Source of the DNA: Thamnidium elegans
Lineage: Eukaryota > Mucoromycota > Mucoromycetes > Mucorales > Mucoraceae
DNA length: 64,000 bases
Direction of reading: 5' to 3'
NCBI GenBank assembly: GCA_025201345.1
Contig: JAIXMG010000028.1
Span: 124,001-188,000, forward strand
Part shown: positions 35,669 to 47,870 of the stretch, one piece after another
How positions within the stretch are numbered: position 1 is the first letter of the stretch
Layout: each line of letters opens with the position of its first letter
Made by a program: the position numbers and the translations under genes
The notes under the pieces: model-generated
Told to the model about the DNA's origin: nothing
Seen by the model: the letters and a program-made list of their open reading frames with translations, nothing else
Databases searched by the model: none

Positions 35669-37177
35669 AAACAAGAATAATGACATTACACAAAAGATGT
35701 TAGAGTACAGAGTGTACCGATCAAAACGGATGTAAGTTCCTTTCTCTTTACGAAGCGGACCTTTCCTATTTTAAATAATCCATCTCATTTGTTTTTCTGA
35801 GGAAAGTTAAAAGTCTGTAGGTTATGGGGAAAAAAAGGGGAGGGAGAGGAGGTATACCATAGTTTTTCACCAACATATAAGATCCAAGAAGCTTTATACT
35901 CTATTGGATTCTAAAGTTTGCGCCTAAACATCTTGTCCATAAATAAATAAATAAATAAAATCGATCGTGGGAGTCATACTTTTTATTTTATTTTTTATGT
36001 GTGTGTCATGGCCCCCACGTATTAGTTGGAAATTCTAAAAACAATATAATTTTTGCTTTACGGTTTTAGTTTTTTAAGAATGTTTTGGTTCGAAACCAAC
36101 CCTATCCGTTGTACGATATTATCGCTTAAAACAATATAGTATGCACTGTGAGGTATAAGTTCTAAGGGGTAAATATTTTGATATGTGAAACTTGTTTACC
36201 TGGTTAACCATGTAAGATTGTACATAAATTTAAGATTTAATTTTTATGGGACTCATGTAAGAAAAACAGAAGAAAAAACAGAAATTTCTTTATTCAGTAA
36301 GAAGACCATATTTGAAGATGTATACATACCAGAATAAAAAATAAACGGGAAATCTTTGTCGCACAGTTAATTCACACAGTCTACCCAAAAAAGTAGGACG
36401 TTCTATTTCATTTACTCATGGATTACAGCATGAATTAAGTAAGCACAATAAGTACAGATATTTTAATATATAAAAACGAGGGTTTCTTTTTGTATACATA
36501 CGAGCGCCTGATTTTTTTTTTTTTTTTTTTTTTTTTGTAGTAAAATTTATTAACCGCGTACCTCGCTTCACTAGAGGGCGTCGTCGCCTTTTGGGATTTC
36601 CTATAAGATCCCCATAAGATCCCCTCGAAGAGGGGATATAACAGTTAATATCAGACGTCAGTTGAACATTAAACTTCTTGAAACCCCGTCGTTAAATCTT
36701 AAACAATTTCGGTATACATGTGGACTAGAAAAAAAAACGTATGTATATAACTGTAGTAGTAATAAAATGAAAAAAATATGGCGTATTACCGTTTACAATT
36801 CTTTTATTTGTTTTAGGGGAGATTTTTTTTTTAAAAAAAAAAGCGAGGTCTTCTTTTAAACTTGTCAAAATAATATTAGCAACGTATTGAATATGTTATT
36901 ATTAAGCTAACCTTTCTGCAGATCAAAGACAGGATTTCATCATAAATAATGACAGATACTTTACCAAGAGGACATATGTTATAGATTCTCTATGTGATAC
37001 ACGACGCCTTCTTTTTTTCACTTCAGCAAGGGAAGTGATTAAACCAAAAAGTAATCGAGATTTCTCACTTTGTACTCCGTTGCTATTTTAGGTTTTTACT
37101 TATCGCTCATTGCTTATTGTGAGATTTTTTTAAAAAACAAATGTGTAAGAACTTGGGTATACAAAATAAATTCTACC

Positions 37178-37211
<34 letters not shown>

Positions 37212-37233
37212 CACGTAGCTTAAAGGATAGGAA

Positions 37234-37271
<38 letters not shown>

Positions 37272-37430
37272 GCGAAAAACTTGCCCAAGACTTCATATTT
37301 ACAATATATCAAAATCAAAATGGTATCACATAGAACCCTTTATTAAAAGGACAGTTTTTTATTGGTTACTGATTAAAACGTATAAAACTACAATGAGTAA
37401 CAAACTTACATTGTGTAATAAGCAGTTATT
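32403..37430. other. 5-kb AT-rich intergenic region, no gene seen
   Basis: It holds promoters of the flanking divergent genes and many homopolymers (T at 33299-33327, A at 33810-33840, A at 35636-35665, A at 37235-37270), an ATA/ATT microsatellite near 32891-32910 and an AAAT repeat at about 35939-35958. Short frames at 33.9 kb and 35.1 kb are not convincing. A local GC-richer hairpin island lies at 36545-36640 (listed separately). Confidence 0.45.
36545..36640 (+). other. GC-richer island with a strong hairpin
   Basis: In otherwise AT-rich DNA this block has GGGCGTCGTCGCC, a tandem ATAAGATCCCC (twice) and an 8-bp stem with GAA loop at 36619-36637 (ATCCCCTC/GAGGGGAT). It could be a small structured RNA or an old element end. 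There are no snoRNA boxes or tRNA promoter elements. Confidence 0.3.
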
Positions 37431-37431
37431 T

Positions 37432-37438
37432 TGACTCA
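37432..37438 (+). promoter_or_regulatory. Gcn4/CPC1-type site TGACTCA upstream of GlyRS
   Basis: Exact TGASTCA match 113 bp upstream of the GlyRS ATG and about 45 bp downstream of a TATAAAA at 37381. It mirrors the sites before LeuRS. Confidence 0.55.
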
Positions 37439-37550
37439 CAGTGAGCCTAGTGTATTATGTATATTTTTTCAAAGCCACCCATTTTTTTTTATAAACCAAC
37501 AACCCCCGAACAACTTTTTTTTTTTTTTATTCTCTTTCTCATTAACACTA

Positions 37551-39720
37551 ATGTCTTCTGCTGAGAATTTTGATAGAGCTGCTCTTGAGGTAAAACTGTT
37601 TAGAAATTCCGAAAGAAAAGCCTTTGTTAACTGTTTAAAATAATAGCAACTCGTTACTAAACGTTTCTTTTACGCGCCTTCTTTCCAAATTTACGGTGGT
37701 AAAGTATACATGTATATTTTTTGACATAATTTTTTTTTAAAAAAAATAACATTGGTTGCTAGGTGTTGCCGGTCTTTATGATTTCGGACCTTCCGGTTGT
37801 GCTCTTTTAAACAACATTGTTTCTGTATGGCGTAACCATTTCGTCTTGGAGGAAGAAATGCTTGAAGTTGACACTACCATCATGACAACCTACGACGTCC
37901 TCAAGACCTCAGGTCATGTTGATAAATTTGCTGATTTTATGTGTAAAGATTTAAAGAATGGTGAAATCTTCAGAGCTGATCATGTTATCGAAGCTGTTTT
38001 AGAAGCTCGTCTTCAAGGTGATAAGGAAGCTAGATCTGCCAAGGCTGGTAAGACCACTGAGGAGATTGCTGCTGATACTGCTGCCGATGCTGCCAACAAG
38101 GTCGATAAGAAGAAGAAGAAGAAGAAGGGTGTCGTTGTTGCTGTTGAATTGGCTGACGATGTTCGTCAATCCTACGAAGAATCTTTAGCTCAACTTGATA
38201 ACTTTGGTGGAGAGGAATTAACTAATATTATGAAGAAATTCGATATCCGTTCTCCTGAATCCGGTAACGAACTCTCTGAGCCTAAAGAATTCAACTTGAT
38301 GTTTGAATCCTTGATTGGTCCTACTGGTCAATTGAAGGGTTTCTTAAGACCTGAAACTGCTCAAGGTCAATTCCTTAACTTCAAGAAGCTTTTGGAATTC
38401 AACAACGATAAGATGCCTTTCGCTTCTGCTCAAGTTGGTCGTTCTTTCCGTAACGAAATTTCTCCTCGTTCTGGTCTTTTACGTGTTCGGTAAGTTATTT
38501 TAAGTAGTTTTTCTTCTTTAGCAGAGAAAGAGAGAGAAATAGAGTATTGACGAACATTCTAGTGAATTCACCATGGCTGAAATCGAACATTACGTTGATC
38601 CCGAAAACAAGGACCATCCTAAATTCGATGAAGTTAAGGATGTCGTCTTGACAATTTTACCTAAAGATGTTCAAATGAGCGGTAAGACTGCCACTGTTAA
38701 CATGACTGTTGGTGACGCCGTTGCCAAGAAGGTTATTGATAACCAAACTCTTGGTTATTTCATTGCTCGTATTTACCTTTTCTTGGATAAGATTGGTATT
38801 AAGGGAGATCGTCTTCGTTTCCGTCAACATATGGATAACGAGATGGCACATTATGCTACTGATTGTTGGGATGCCGAAATCAAGACCAGTTATGTAAGTT
38901 ACATACACACAAAAAAAAGGGGAGTAATGCGTTTTGACTAATAGTTATATAGGGCTGGATCGAATGTGTCGGTTGTGCTGATCGTTCTGCTTATGATTTA
39001 ACTGTTCATTCTAAGCGTACCGGAGAAAAGTTGATTGTTCGTGAACAATTAGCTGAACCCCGTACCATTGAACTCTGGCAAGTTGAGATCAACAAGAAGA
39101 CATTCGGACCTAAATACAAGAAGGAAGCTAAGGCAGTTGAAGAAGCCCTTTTGGCACTTTCTGATGAACAATATGCCGCACTTGCTCAAGAATTAGAGAC
39201 CAAGGGTACTGGATCTGTTGAAGTCAACGGACAAAGTGTCGAAGTTGGCAAAGAAAATGTTACTGTCAAGAAGGGTACTGTCACTGAACACGTTCGTGAA
39301 TATACCCCTAACGTTATCGAACCTTCTTTCGGTATCGGTCGTATTCTTTATTCTCTTTTGGAACATAGCTGGTGGGTACGTGGTGACGATGAAGCTCGTA
39401 ACGTTCTCTCATTCCCTACCGTTGTTGCTCCCTTCAAGTGTTGTCTTTTACCTCTCTCTGGTAACGAACAATTCACTCCTTTCGTCCGCAAGTTCTCTCG
39501 TGAACTTCGTGCTGCTGGTATCTCTCTTCGTACTGATGATTCCAAGGCCTCCATTGGTCGTAGATATGCTCGTAACGATGAACTCGGTATCCCTTATGCT
39601 ATCACTATCGATTTCGATACTGTCCAAGACGGAACCGTCACTCTCCGTGAACGTGATTCTACCAAGCAAATTCGTGATACCTTCGAGAACATCTTGAAGG
39701 TTCTTAAGGAAGCTAACTAA
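37551..39720 (+). CDS. GRS1: Glycyl-tRNA synthetase
   Basis: Class II synthetase that charges tRNA-Gly. Exons 37551..37589, 37647..37698, 37763..38489, 38563..38893 and 38953..39720 give 638 aa. The N-terminus [13 protein letters not shown] leads into the conserved [19 protein letters not shown] block and [13 protein letters not shown]. Class II motif 2 lies around [15 protein letters not shown] text ([14 protein letters not shown]). Motif 3 is [14 protein letters not shown]. The anticodon-binding domain follows ([15 protein letters not shown] to the end). A lysine-rich insertion (about plus-strand 38107-38130) is typical of eukaryotic GlyRS. There is no mitochondrial presequence in this model; in yeast one gene serves both compartments by alternative starts, which cannot be judged here. 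Codon use is highly biased as in LeuRS. A TGACTCA site lies upstream. Confidence 0.96.
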
Positions 39721-39821
39721 AAAAATAATATATATATACAAATCATCTGTTTCTTTCGCACCTTTATTTTTTCCTCCTTTTTTTTTAAAAAAATAAATAA
39801 ATATTTTTAATATTACATATC

Positions 39822-39898
39822 AAAATTTTGCCACTTTGAAAAATGAATGTCAATTTCAAAAAATGAATGGCACTAAGCCAAAAAACGATTGTCCCTTT
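39822..39898 (-). mobile_element. Fragment homologous to the right end of the mariner-like element
   Basis: It matches the reverse complement of about 15868-15945 (shared ATGGCACTAAGCCAAAAA and CGATTGTCC/TGATTGTTC-type text plus CACTTT and GAATGT). It lies just after the GlyRS stop and lacks the terminal CAGTAAGAACGG. It is a solo end or MITE-like remnant of the same family. Confidence 0.6.
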
Positions 39899-40553
39899 AA
39901 AGCAACTCAAATTTCTTTGGGTACCATGATCGATCCACGTCAAGACAGCACTCGTCAGTGTGTTTTACGATTTGGCCAATGTTTCCAACTATCACATTAC
40001 TTCAATTCCTATACATTTTAACATTTTATAATTCATTCTAAAAGCTGGTTCCTGTTTATACTTTTTTCAAAAATTATTGGTAGAGATGCTTAGGATGGAA
40101 TCCAGATCTCACCCACAAAATCTTGTTCAGTTGGTGATTTGGACCGCTCTCCCTTTATTTTTATGAAGAAGGCGTAGATTTTAAAATACGTTTCATCTGG
40201 TGTCAATGCGTACTGTATTTGAAGTTCGAGGCCGGTATGCTTTTTTCAGATTATCCAAAGCCAATTTTCAGTTTTAATAAATCTCTATGTATTCAGGTAA
40301 CAAAGACATCTCTCTTGAAACATAAACTTTATTCTTCAACTGCTTCCAAGCTTTTTCAGTAAATAAAGACTTTTGTGATCCTTCTGAATTACTATTGTTT
40401 GATAAATCACAAATGGAATTAAGACCCAAGGCGACAGCATTTTTTTTCATCATTAGTCTCTATTAAAATATAATAAAACTGTTAGAAAACAATAGTAGTA
40501 AGCAAAAACAGTTTTACTTATTATAGCATCTACTTGTACATATCAATTTACTG
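39899..40553. other. Spacer before the TnpB/Fanzor-like relic
   Basis: No clear gene. It may include decayed 5' coding sequence or an end of the neighbouring element, but no frame persists. Confidence 0.35.
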
Positions 40554-41617
40554 TTGAACACAGAGAGACATTTATATATACAAAGAACCGCCGCTCCAGA
40601 CGTTCCAGACACTTTCGTATCTTACGAAGAAAGTACTCAGCCTGCCATCGTCAAAGAAGCTGAAGCGACCACTTCGGGAACTGAATCAAAATCAGTAAAC
40701 TTGGAAAAGTTTACGCGTTATGTCGAAACAAGAGCAACAGTAAGCAGCACTTTGTACGGTTATTATGGGAATGAATCCCAAAAGCCAACAGAAGTATATT
40801 TCCTTAGTTCCTTTTTTGAGTTCCGTGTCGATGGAAGGTGTAATCTCTATTATGGAAACCTTTTTGTAGCTAAAATTCTTGGTTTTTTCCCTCAACCAGA
40901 GCGAGAATCAGACAATCATTCTTTTAAACTACAATTACTTACAAATGATGTTTCAACAACCACATATTATCAAAAGATTGGAAGATCAACAGAAAAATAA
41001 GTTTTTCTAGCTGGCACAACAAGACAACTATGTACATAAGATAAGTGTAGTCTTAGAGAGCTTGCAACTTTTGCCTTTTCAAAAATTGAAGATTTCCAGT
41101 AAACTTTTTTACGATCAGGATGATAATAAATTGGTCGATAATTTAAGAGGCAAATTCTGTCAAGATGCTATCTTGGTTTTTGGAGACTGATATGCCCCTA
41201 ATACCAAGTTTCACGAGGCTACTAGAAACAAAGGTTTAATTGCTATACTAAAAAAAAAAAAAAAAAATTGGTTTTATCCTATACCTTGTCTATGAATACA
41301 AAACTTTGTCTTTCTGTCCAAGATGTAAACATGCTTTGGAAACCTTTAAAACAGTTCCTAATCCTCGACCTTTCGAACGAGCGAAGATGCCGACAGTTAC
41401 TTGTCATGGATTACTTGGGTAAAATAGTAATAGTGGTGATAATTAAAACTTATAGTAGTAATATTTACAAATTATTAGATGCAAGAATATCGTATGCATT
41501 GACGAAGGCAAAAGAAAGCTATGGGACCGAGACCAAACCGCCACCTTAAACTTTAAAAGAATATTACTAAATTTAAGGGAGGTAAGAAAATGCCCCCAAC
41601 TCTTTTCTCGAAAGTAA
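40554..41617 (+). pseudogene. Broken TnpB/Fanzor-like (RuvC plus zinc ribbon) protein gene
   Basis: Coding fragments lie in order in three frames. 40554-41000 carries KFTRYVETRATVSSTLYGYY and GNLFVAKILGFFPQPERESD. 41071-41250 carries QKLKISSKLFYDQDDNKLVD and AILVFGD, then an in-frame TGA, then APNTKFHEATRNKGL. 41270-41418 carries a zinc-ribbon half (EYKTLSFCPRCKHALETF, then VTCHGLLG). A clean GT-AG intron (41419-41478) leads to the second half CKNIVC and the RuvC-III-like block KLWDRDQTATLNFKRILLN, ending at TAA 41615-41617. A C-x2-C ... C-x4-C ribbon followed by DRDxxAxxNF is the C-terminal layout of TnpB/Fanzor RNA-guided nucleases, which are frequent in Mucoromycota. The TGA, an expanded A-run (41251-41267) and frame changes make it non-functional. 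Family assignment is by motif only. Confidence 0.55.
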
Positions 41618-42021
41618 ACAATCCGCCAAAGTTATCACTTTGGTTTTTTAGTACACAAGTATTATTATTTATTGAAATATTAACTAACCAACACTTATTT
41701 TCAATTTTCTTATTCAGATTGTTTCTTCTTTTGGAAGTTTCTCTCTGGGCGTGATAAGTTTAATAGTTGTTTAGAAAGCTACATTATTAACTATTAAATG
41801 AAATGAGCTTTATTATGTAAAATGACTTACTTCTCTTATATATCTGTAGAATTGCGAAGTCTAAAGTTAAAGCTGACTGTATATGTGTATGTCATAAATA
41901 CATAATTTAAAAGAGAAAAATTTTTTTTAAGTAAAAAAAAGAATGATATATTAAAAAATTGTTTTTTTTTTTTGATAGTTAAAATAATGAAATATATATA
42001 TATATATTATATTGAAGCTTT
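41618..42021. other. Intergenic 3' flank of the SSD1-like gene
   Basis: AT-rich, with an AT microsatellite near 41993-42010. Nothing else is seen; no terminal repeat was recognised next to the relic. Confidence 0.35.
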
Positions 42022-45000
42022 TTAAGCGTAAGGGTTTGCAGCAAATACTCTGATCAAAGGAGGAGTTCTGACCATTTCAATGGTAAGCATAACTCTAATC
42101 TTATCCAAGGCTTGGATGGTTTGAGAAGATTGTTCTGAGCTATATCCAGTACTAGCGGATAAACGGGAGCTGATGATAGAAGCCCTCTTGGAAGCAGATT
42201 TTTTAGAAGTAGTTGAAGTGGGAACAATACCAGCATTAGCGGCGGCAATAGCAATTGCTTCAAATTGTTTGTTCTTTTCCAGAGAAAGATTACTGCTACT
42301 ACTACTACTGGATTGAGAATTTTCTGGGTATGTAGATAATAATTCTTCTTCTTCATATTCATCATCAGATAAACTCCATTGTTGTTGTAATCCAGTAGAA
42401 GGAATGACACCTTGTTTCCAAAACATGGTCAATGCACGCAATCTGGGATCGTATTGGTGGCGCCATAAAGGTAAATTAGGTAAGTGAATACGTCTTTCAA
42501 TGCCAAATTCAGGAATAGCAACATCAAATGAGTCTTCCATAATGGCAATTACACGAGCTTCAGCAAATACAGTGGTTGTAACCTTGGTACCGGTAACAAC
42601 GGCTTGATTACTTTGTTGTTGATTATCTTGTTTATGAACCAAATATAAAGCCAAAGATAATAATTTACTTTGTTCACGTGCAGCTATACTAGCTTCCTTC
42701 TTGACATTACAATGTTGTGCAAGTTTTTGGACAGTATCACGATCCAAATAAAAGTGTTTTTCTATTTATTTTTTTAAAAAAAATAAAATATTAATATAAA
42801 TGTATATTCGATTTTAAATGAAAGATATATACTTTACCATTAGTTAAAGCGGATTCCAATTGACGATGAACAACAATATCAGCATATCGACGTAAAGGAG
42901 CAGTAAAGTGAGTAAACAAAGGAACGCCAGAAGCGAAATGGGAATATTTCAAAATATCAAATGTACCAGTACAAAAGTATTTTGGTGGTTGAATAGTTTT
43001 TAATACCAAGATAGATACTAATTGACGTAATTCATCGTCAGGGATATCACGAATGGATTCTTGAATAGAGATTGCGTTTGAAATATTTAATTGAACGCCT
43101 AAATAACGTAAAGCATAATCTCTCAATTCATGCTAATTAAGTATATATATGTTAGTATATGTGCATATTTCTATATATATTTAAAAAAAATACACTTACA
43201 ATCTTTCTGGAATTAGGAGGTGCTTGATGGCGTAATAAAGCTTGTTCAGGGTATTGACTAGAAATCTTTTGTGCAACACATTTGTTTGCCAAAAATCCAA
43301 ACTCTTTAATAATCTTGACAATATCAGGTCTAGAGTTAGAGATAGTGGCTGTGGTAGGAGTATTAGGATCATCAAATTCCAAATGTTGTTTAGCTAAAGA
43401 CATGGCTTCTTTGGTATAACGTGAAGTATGGAGATACTGGGCGATATTATACAACATGCGAACATCATTATTGATTTCTTCAGTGTATTTCTTATCATCC
43501 TTTCCATCAACAATCACTTGAGCATCGTTATATGTAAGTTGTGCACTAGACCTTTTTTTTTTTTTTTTTAAAAAAAAAATATGGATTAGAAAATAAGGTT
43601 CACATAAATATATATATATATATAAACTTACTTGACAACGGTTTTTCCAAACCAGGTATCTAAAAGCATACCATCCGAGCTAAGTTTCCAAATAATAGAA
43701 AATGCAGGTCTAATTCGAAAGTGGGTAAGTAAACTCTGTATATATAGTTAAAAATCCGTACTTACTTGAGTTCATTCAATTTGAAGTTCGCAACCTCAGA
43801 AAGTTCAGTAGGCAACATGGGTACGTCCTTTTGATCGATATGAACATGGACAGCTCTTGCTCTAGCTTCTTTATCCAAAGGAGAATGAGGTTTAATAAAG
43901 TAAGCGATATCAGCAACGTGAACACCAACTTCATAAGTATCATCACCCAATTTAAGGATAGATAAACCATCTTCAAAAATGGTACTTCCAGTAGGATCAA
44001 TTGTGATCATACGATGATCATTATCAGCAGTTAAATCACGGCGACTTCCATCTTGAGGAGGAGTGAATTGGAAAGGACTAGGTGGAACACATTCCATAAC
44101 TGCATCATTAAAGATATGATCAGATACATTAGCATCAGCCAAAATAGCTTTAATTTGTACATCCAAGTCTGTAATAGCACCTAATTCTCTTTCCAGAGTA
44201 CCAAAAGGATGAAGAGAAGTAATGGGCCAACGTTTGATGGAACCAACAAACAAACGATTCTTATAACTATCATTATTATCAACAAAATCTTGAGGGACTT
44301 GTTCAATAGGAATAGCAATCAAAGGTACACGCTTATCAGTAGCCTTAAACCAAACGATTCTAGGAGCTTCCTTTTTGACATTACCATCCTCTTCTTCTTG
44401 TTGTTGTTGCATAGCTGCGCGCTTGTTATTAGGTCTTGATAAAGTTAAAGTACCTGAAAATACTTGATTTTGAGCACGTTCCAAAATAGCTACGACTACA
44501 CCAGCGTATTTAGGCTTGACTGTGTCAATTTCCTCATCACCACCAAAGATAATTTCATTTTCATCTTCTTCATCTGGTAAACGAGTCTTTACTTGTCCAT
44601 TATTTCTAGCTAATTTAGCGTCTTCCTTTTCTTGTTTTTCACGAATTACTTTTTCAACGTTAACAAGACGAATAGCAACTGTATCTCCTTCCAAGGCTCG
44701 ATTACGATCACGAGAACCACAAATATATATATCACCGCCATCCAATTCATCGCAAGCAACATAAGCATCACTACGGTTACGCTTATTAACACGAAGTACA
44801 CCTCTTACCAATTGTCTTGCTCTAAATAAAGGAGTTAAAGCAGAAAATGGTAAATGTGCAATAAAAAGTGGTCTACGTTGGTGAGGATTAGCATCATCAC
44901 GAGAAAAGTTGACTCGAGTAGGCGTAAAAGGAACAAGGGAAAATGATGATCTGTTACTACCATTACCGTTGTTATTGGTTGCAGATGTTGAACCTAAAGT

Positions 45001-45845
45001 ATGATATTAAAATGTGTAACTTTTTTTTTAAACAATAAAAACGCTTTTTCTTTTTTTTTTTGTACTTTACTATTTCTCCACTCATCAAAATTACGAGAAG
45101 AACGACGATTCATTTGCTTTCTGTTATCTAAATTACCATTACTATTAAGAGATAAACTTAAAGACTTGCTATTCATAGAAGATCTCTTGTTATCCATATT
45201 AAATGAAACACCATTTTCATTTAATACAGGTAATTGTTGAAGCGAAGTACGTTTTTTGATATAATTATTACCGTCATCATTACGCCTATTAAAAGTACCC
45301 ATTAATTTAGCTTCGGCTTCAGCTAAAGCAGCTTGTCTTGAAGATAAGGAAATGTTTTCATCACTGGGACGTCTTTCCAATTTAGAAGGAGATGGAGTAG
45401 TAATGGGAGGTAAAGTCTTGAGAGTATTGATCATATCCTGTAAAGAATCCACCGTCATTTCTTCTTTTAAAGTATGCAAACCAACAAAACTACGACGATT
45501 TTTGTTACTGTTATTGTTGTTACTATGTAACAAGGAGTTTGTAGATTTAGACGAAGAAACAACTATTTCTGAATTTATCCTCTGATGACGTGGAGTAGGC
45601 ATCATAGAAACAGGTTGTCTGTTTCTACCAGTATCAAATTGATGGGTACTAAGACCATGAAATGTACGACGTTTATCTGATAAATTTCTTGAAATAGAAA
45701 CCTATTTTTTTTTTTAAAAAAAAATCTATCGCTTGTCAACAAGTTTTTATTTTATCTTTTTTTTGCTTCATCTTACCTCGGGTGGATCAAATAAACCTCG
45801 AGTGCTTTCAGGAGCAGTTTGTTGTTCTAATGTCTCATGATTCAT
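42022..45845 (-). CDS. SSD1: SSD1-like RNB-domain RNA-binding protein (pseudo-RNase)
   Basis: Minus-strand exons 45777..45845, 45071..45701, 44993..43766, 43733..43632, 43551..43200, 43132..42838 and 42761..42022 give 1138 aa. The N-terminal third is disordered, rich in Asn/Ser, with RRSF/RRSS-type motifs that fit phosphorylation. Cold-shock OB folds follow (GVLRVNKRNRSDAYVACDEL; GDTVAIRLVNVEKV), then the RNB domain (LPTELSEVANFKLNEL, HFTAPLRRYADIVVHRQL) and a C-terminal S1-like region. The catalytic Asp cluster of active RNase II enzymes (IDPxxxxDxDDA) reads IDPTGSTIFEDGLS here, so key Asp residues are lost, as in yeast Ssd1, which binds mRNAs and represses translation of cell-wall mRNAs without nuclease activity. 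Role here is inferred from that family. Confidence 0.92.
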
Positions 45846-45993
45846 TTATGAAAAAATAAAAAAGATGCTCTGTTTTATATATGTGAAAAAAAAGGGGTTT
45901 TTTTTGGGGGTTTCTTTACAGAGAGGACTATATAATAATAAACAAAAGATAGGATATAAACAAGTATTATATATATATATATATGTAAAGGAA

Positions 45994-46024
<31 letters not shown>

Positions 46025-47870
46025 AGGGAAAGGGTAAAGAGAAAAAAAAAAGAAAATTTTTGTTGTGTCATGTTGTATTTGTGATATTTTTCTACAGTGT
46101 GTGTGTGTGCGTGTGTGTGGGTGAGATGTCTTTTTTGTTTAAATTATCATTTATTCGCCGTCTCAATCTCATGTTACAATGTTAGCCTCAGTTAAATTAG
46201 ATTCATATTTGGTTGGTGGCAAACGTATCAAAACTAATCTACTCCGAATATTAAGGAGGGGGTTGGTGATTCTTTAGTCAAGAACAATCATAATGAAATA
46301 TTCGCTCCTATTTGCCTATTCAAAACTACTTTCTCTCTCTTTTTTTTTACTGCTAAAAAAAGAGAAATAGATAAAGAAGGCATAAAAAAAAAAAGGCTTA
46401 AACGTTCTTATGGTTGGACGCAAAAAAAGGCGACATCTCCGATAACAAAAAAAAGCATAATCCCATCTCTTTTTATGGCTTCCCTACATTTCTTTTTGGT
46501 AATATTATATAATATACCACCGGGAAAAAAAAACTTTTTTTTCTCGTATGACACAAGTCAAGTTTCTTATGCTAATCTTGTAATAATTACTACAAACTAA
46601 AAAAAGATGTAATTTAACTACACCCCCCAGGATTTTTTCTATTATTCCGCAGTCTTTTTACAGTTGTCCGAGTTTCCTTCCTTCCTTATATGACAATAGA
46701 GGTTACATTAGGGGCACTGGGGGGGGGCACATCTGAGCTTTTTAAAATTGGGGATCATTAGAAAATGCAAAAATATATTATCTGTAAAAATAGTTTGATT
46801 TTTATTGGTTTAAATATTTGAACTAATGGTTACTGAAATCCGTCTAAAATAGCGTTAAAAAGCTACGGAAGCACACTGGCAGTAGGAATGCCCTACAGCA
46901 GTAGAAACACACTGAAAAAGTAGCAGTAATAAGGAATAGCTTACCTACAAAAAAAAAATAACGATTAGATACGGTTCAATTACAAGTTGCTTTATAAGTA
47001 TTTATATACCTTTATTGGTTTGAATAATATGCATTTAAAACAAAAAAGACAAAGTGGTAAAATAAAATCAGCAAAGAGAGAAAGAGAGAGAGGAAAGAAC
47101 TTAGAAGCTATAGTTTATAATCGTCAAAGGAAGCCGAATAAACTCTGCCGTATAGTTACATATTATACTTGTATTAGGTATATCCAAAGGATCGATAATG
47201 TTTCTTGCTGTAATAATTCATATATTTCCTTGAGAGTCGCAACAAAACCTTTTCTCTCTGATTAATGTACGGGAAGTTGGGGTTTGAGAAAAGTTACTTT
47301 TGACATTATTATAATAAAAAAGGGTATTTCTTTTATTGTTGACCTAATTAATTACCATATAAATTATTGGGGCTGATCTCGGAAGTTTCTGCACACACAA
47401 ATGTGTTTAATCAAACGCCGTTCTTTTTATACTAACAATAATCGAGATAAAACCCTCTCTCCCTCTCTTTCATTCCCCTTCTCTCTTTATAAATGGTTTC
47501 TGATAAAACAAACTGGCACATATAGTGTATTTGAAAGAAAAATAAACTCTAGCATATTTTTTAATATTTTAGCTACAAGTAGTTTCGTTATTTTGTATTA
47601 TAGCAACCGTTTCCCATTCTCTCTTTTTCTTACTTTCTTTCTTTCTCTAACTGTGTGTAACGTTTGATTTTAAATCGCTGGTACGACAGTGATATATCGC
47701 TTTGGTATTTTTTTCTAAATAATTGTATTTCAATTATAAAATGAGAACCTTGCTGTGCAAATAAAAGAGACATTTATTGTTAATAATAGAAGGATAATAA
47801 TAATACTATAGAAAAGGGTACTTTTTTTTATAGAAAAATAATGATAATGGTAAAAACGTTTTAGCTATAT
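45846..47870. other. Intergenic region with homopolymers and GT microsatellite
   Basis: It contains the SSD1-like promoter, a poly(A) tract at about 45992-46016, a GT repeat near 46098-46119, and G/C runs. Short frames at 47.0-47.7 kb are not convincing. Confidence 0.4.

Noticed and set aside
36091..36106. GGTTCGAAACC, possible tRNA B-box
   Set aside because: It is just a short palindrome; no acceptor or anticodon arms can be formed nearby.
45992..46185. Frame encoding a polylysine protein near 46 kb
   Set aside because: It arises from poly(A) and purine tracts with a GT microsatellite; it is promoter or spacer sequence.
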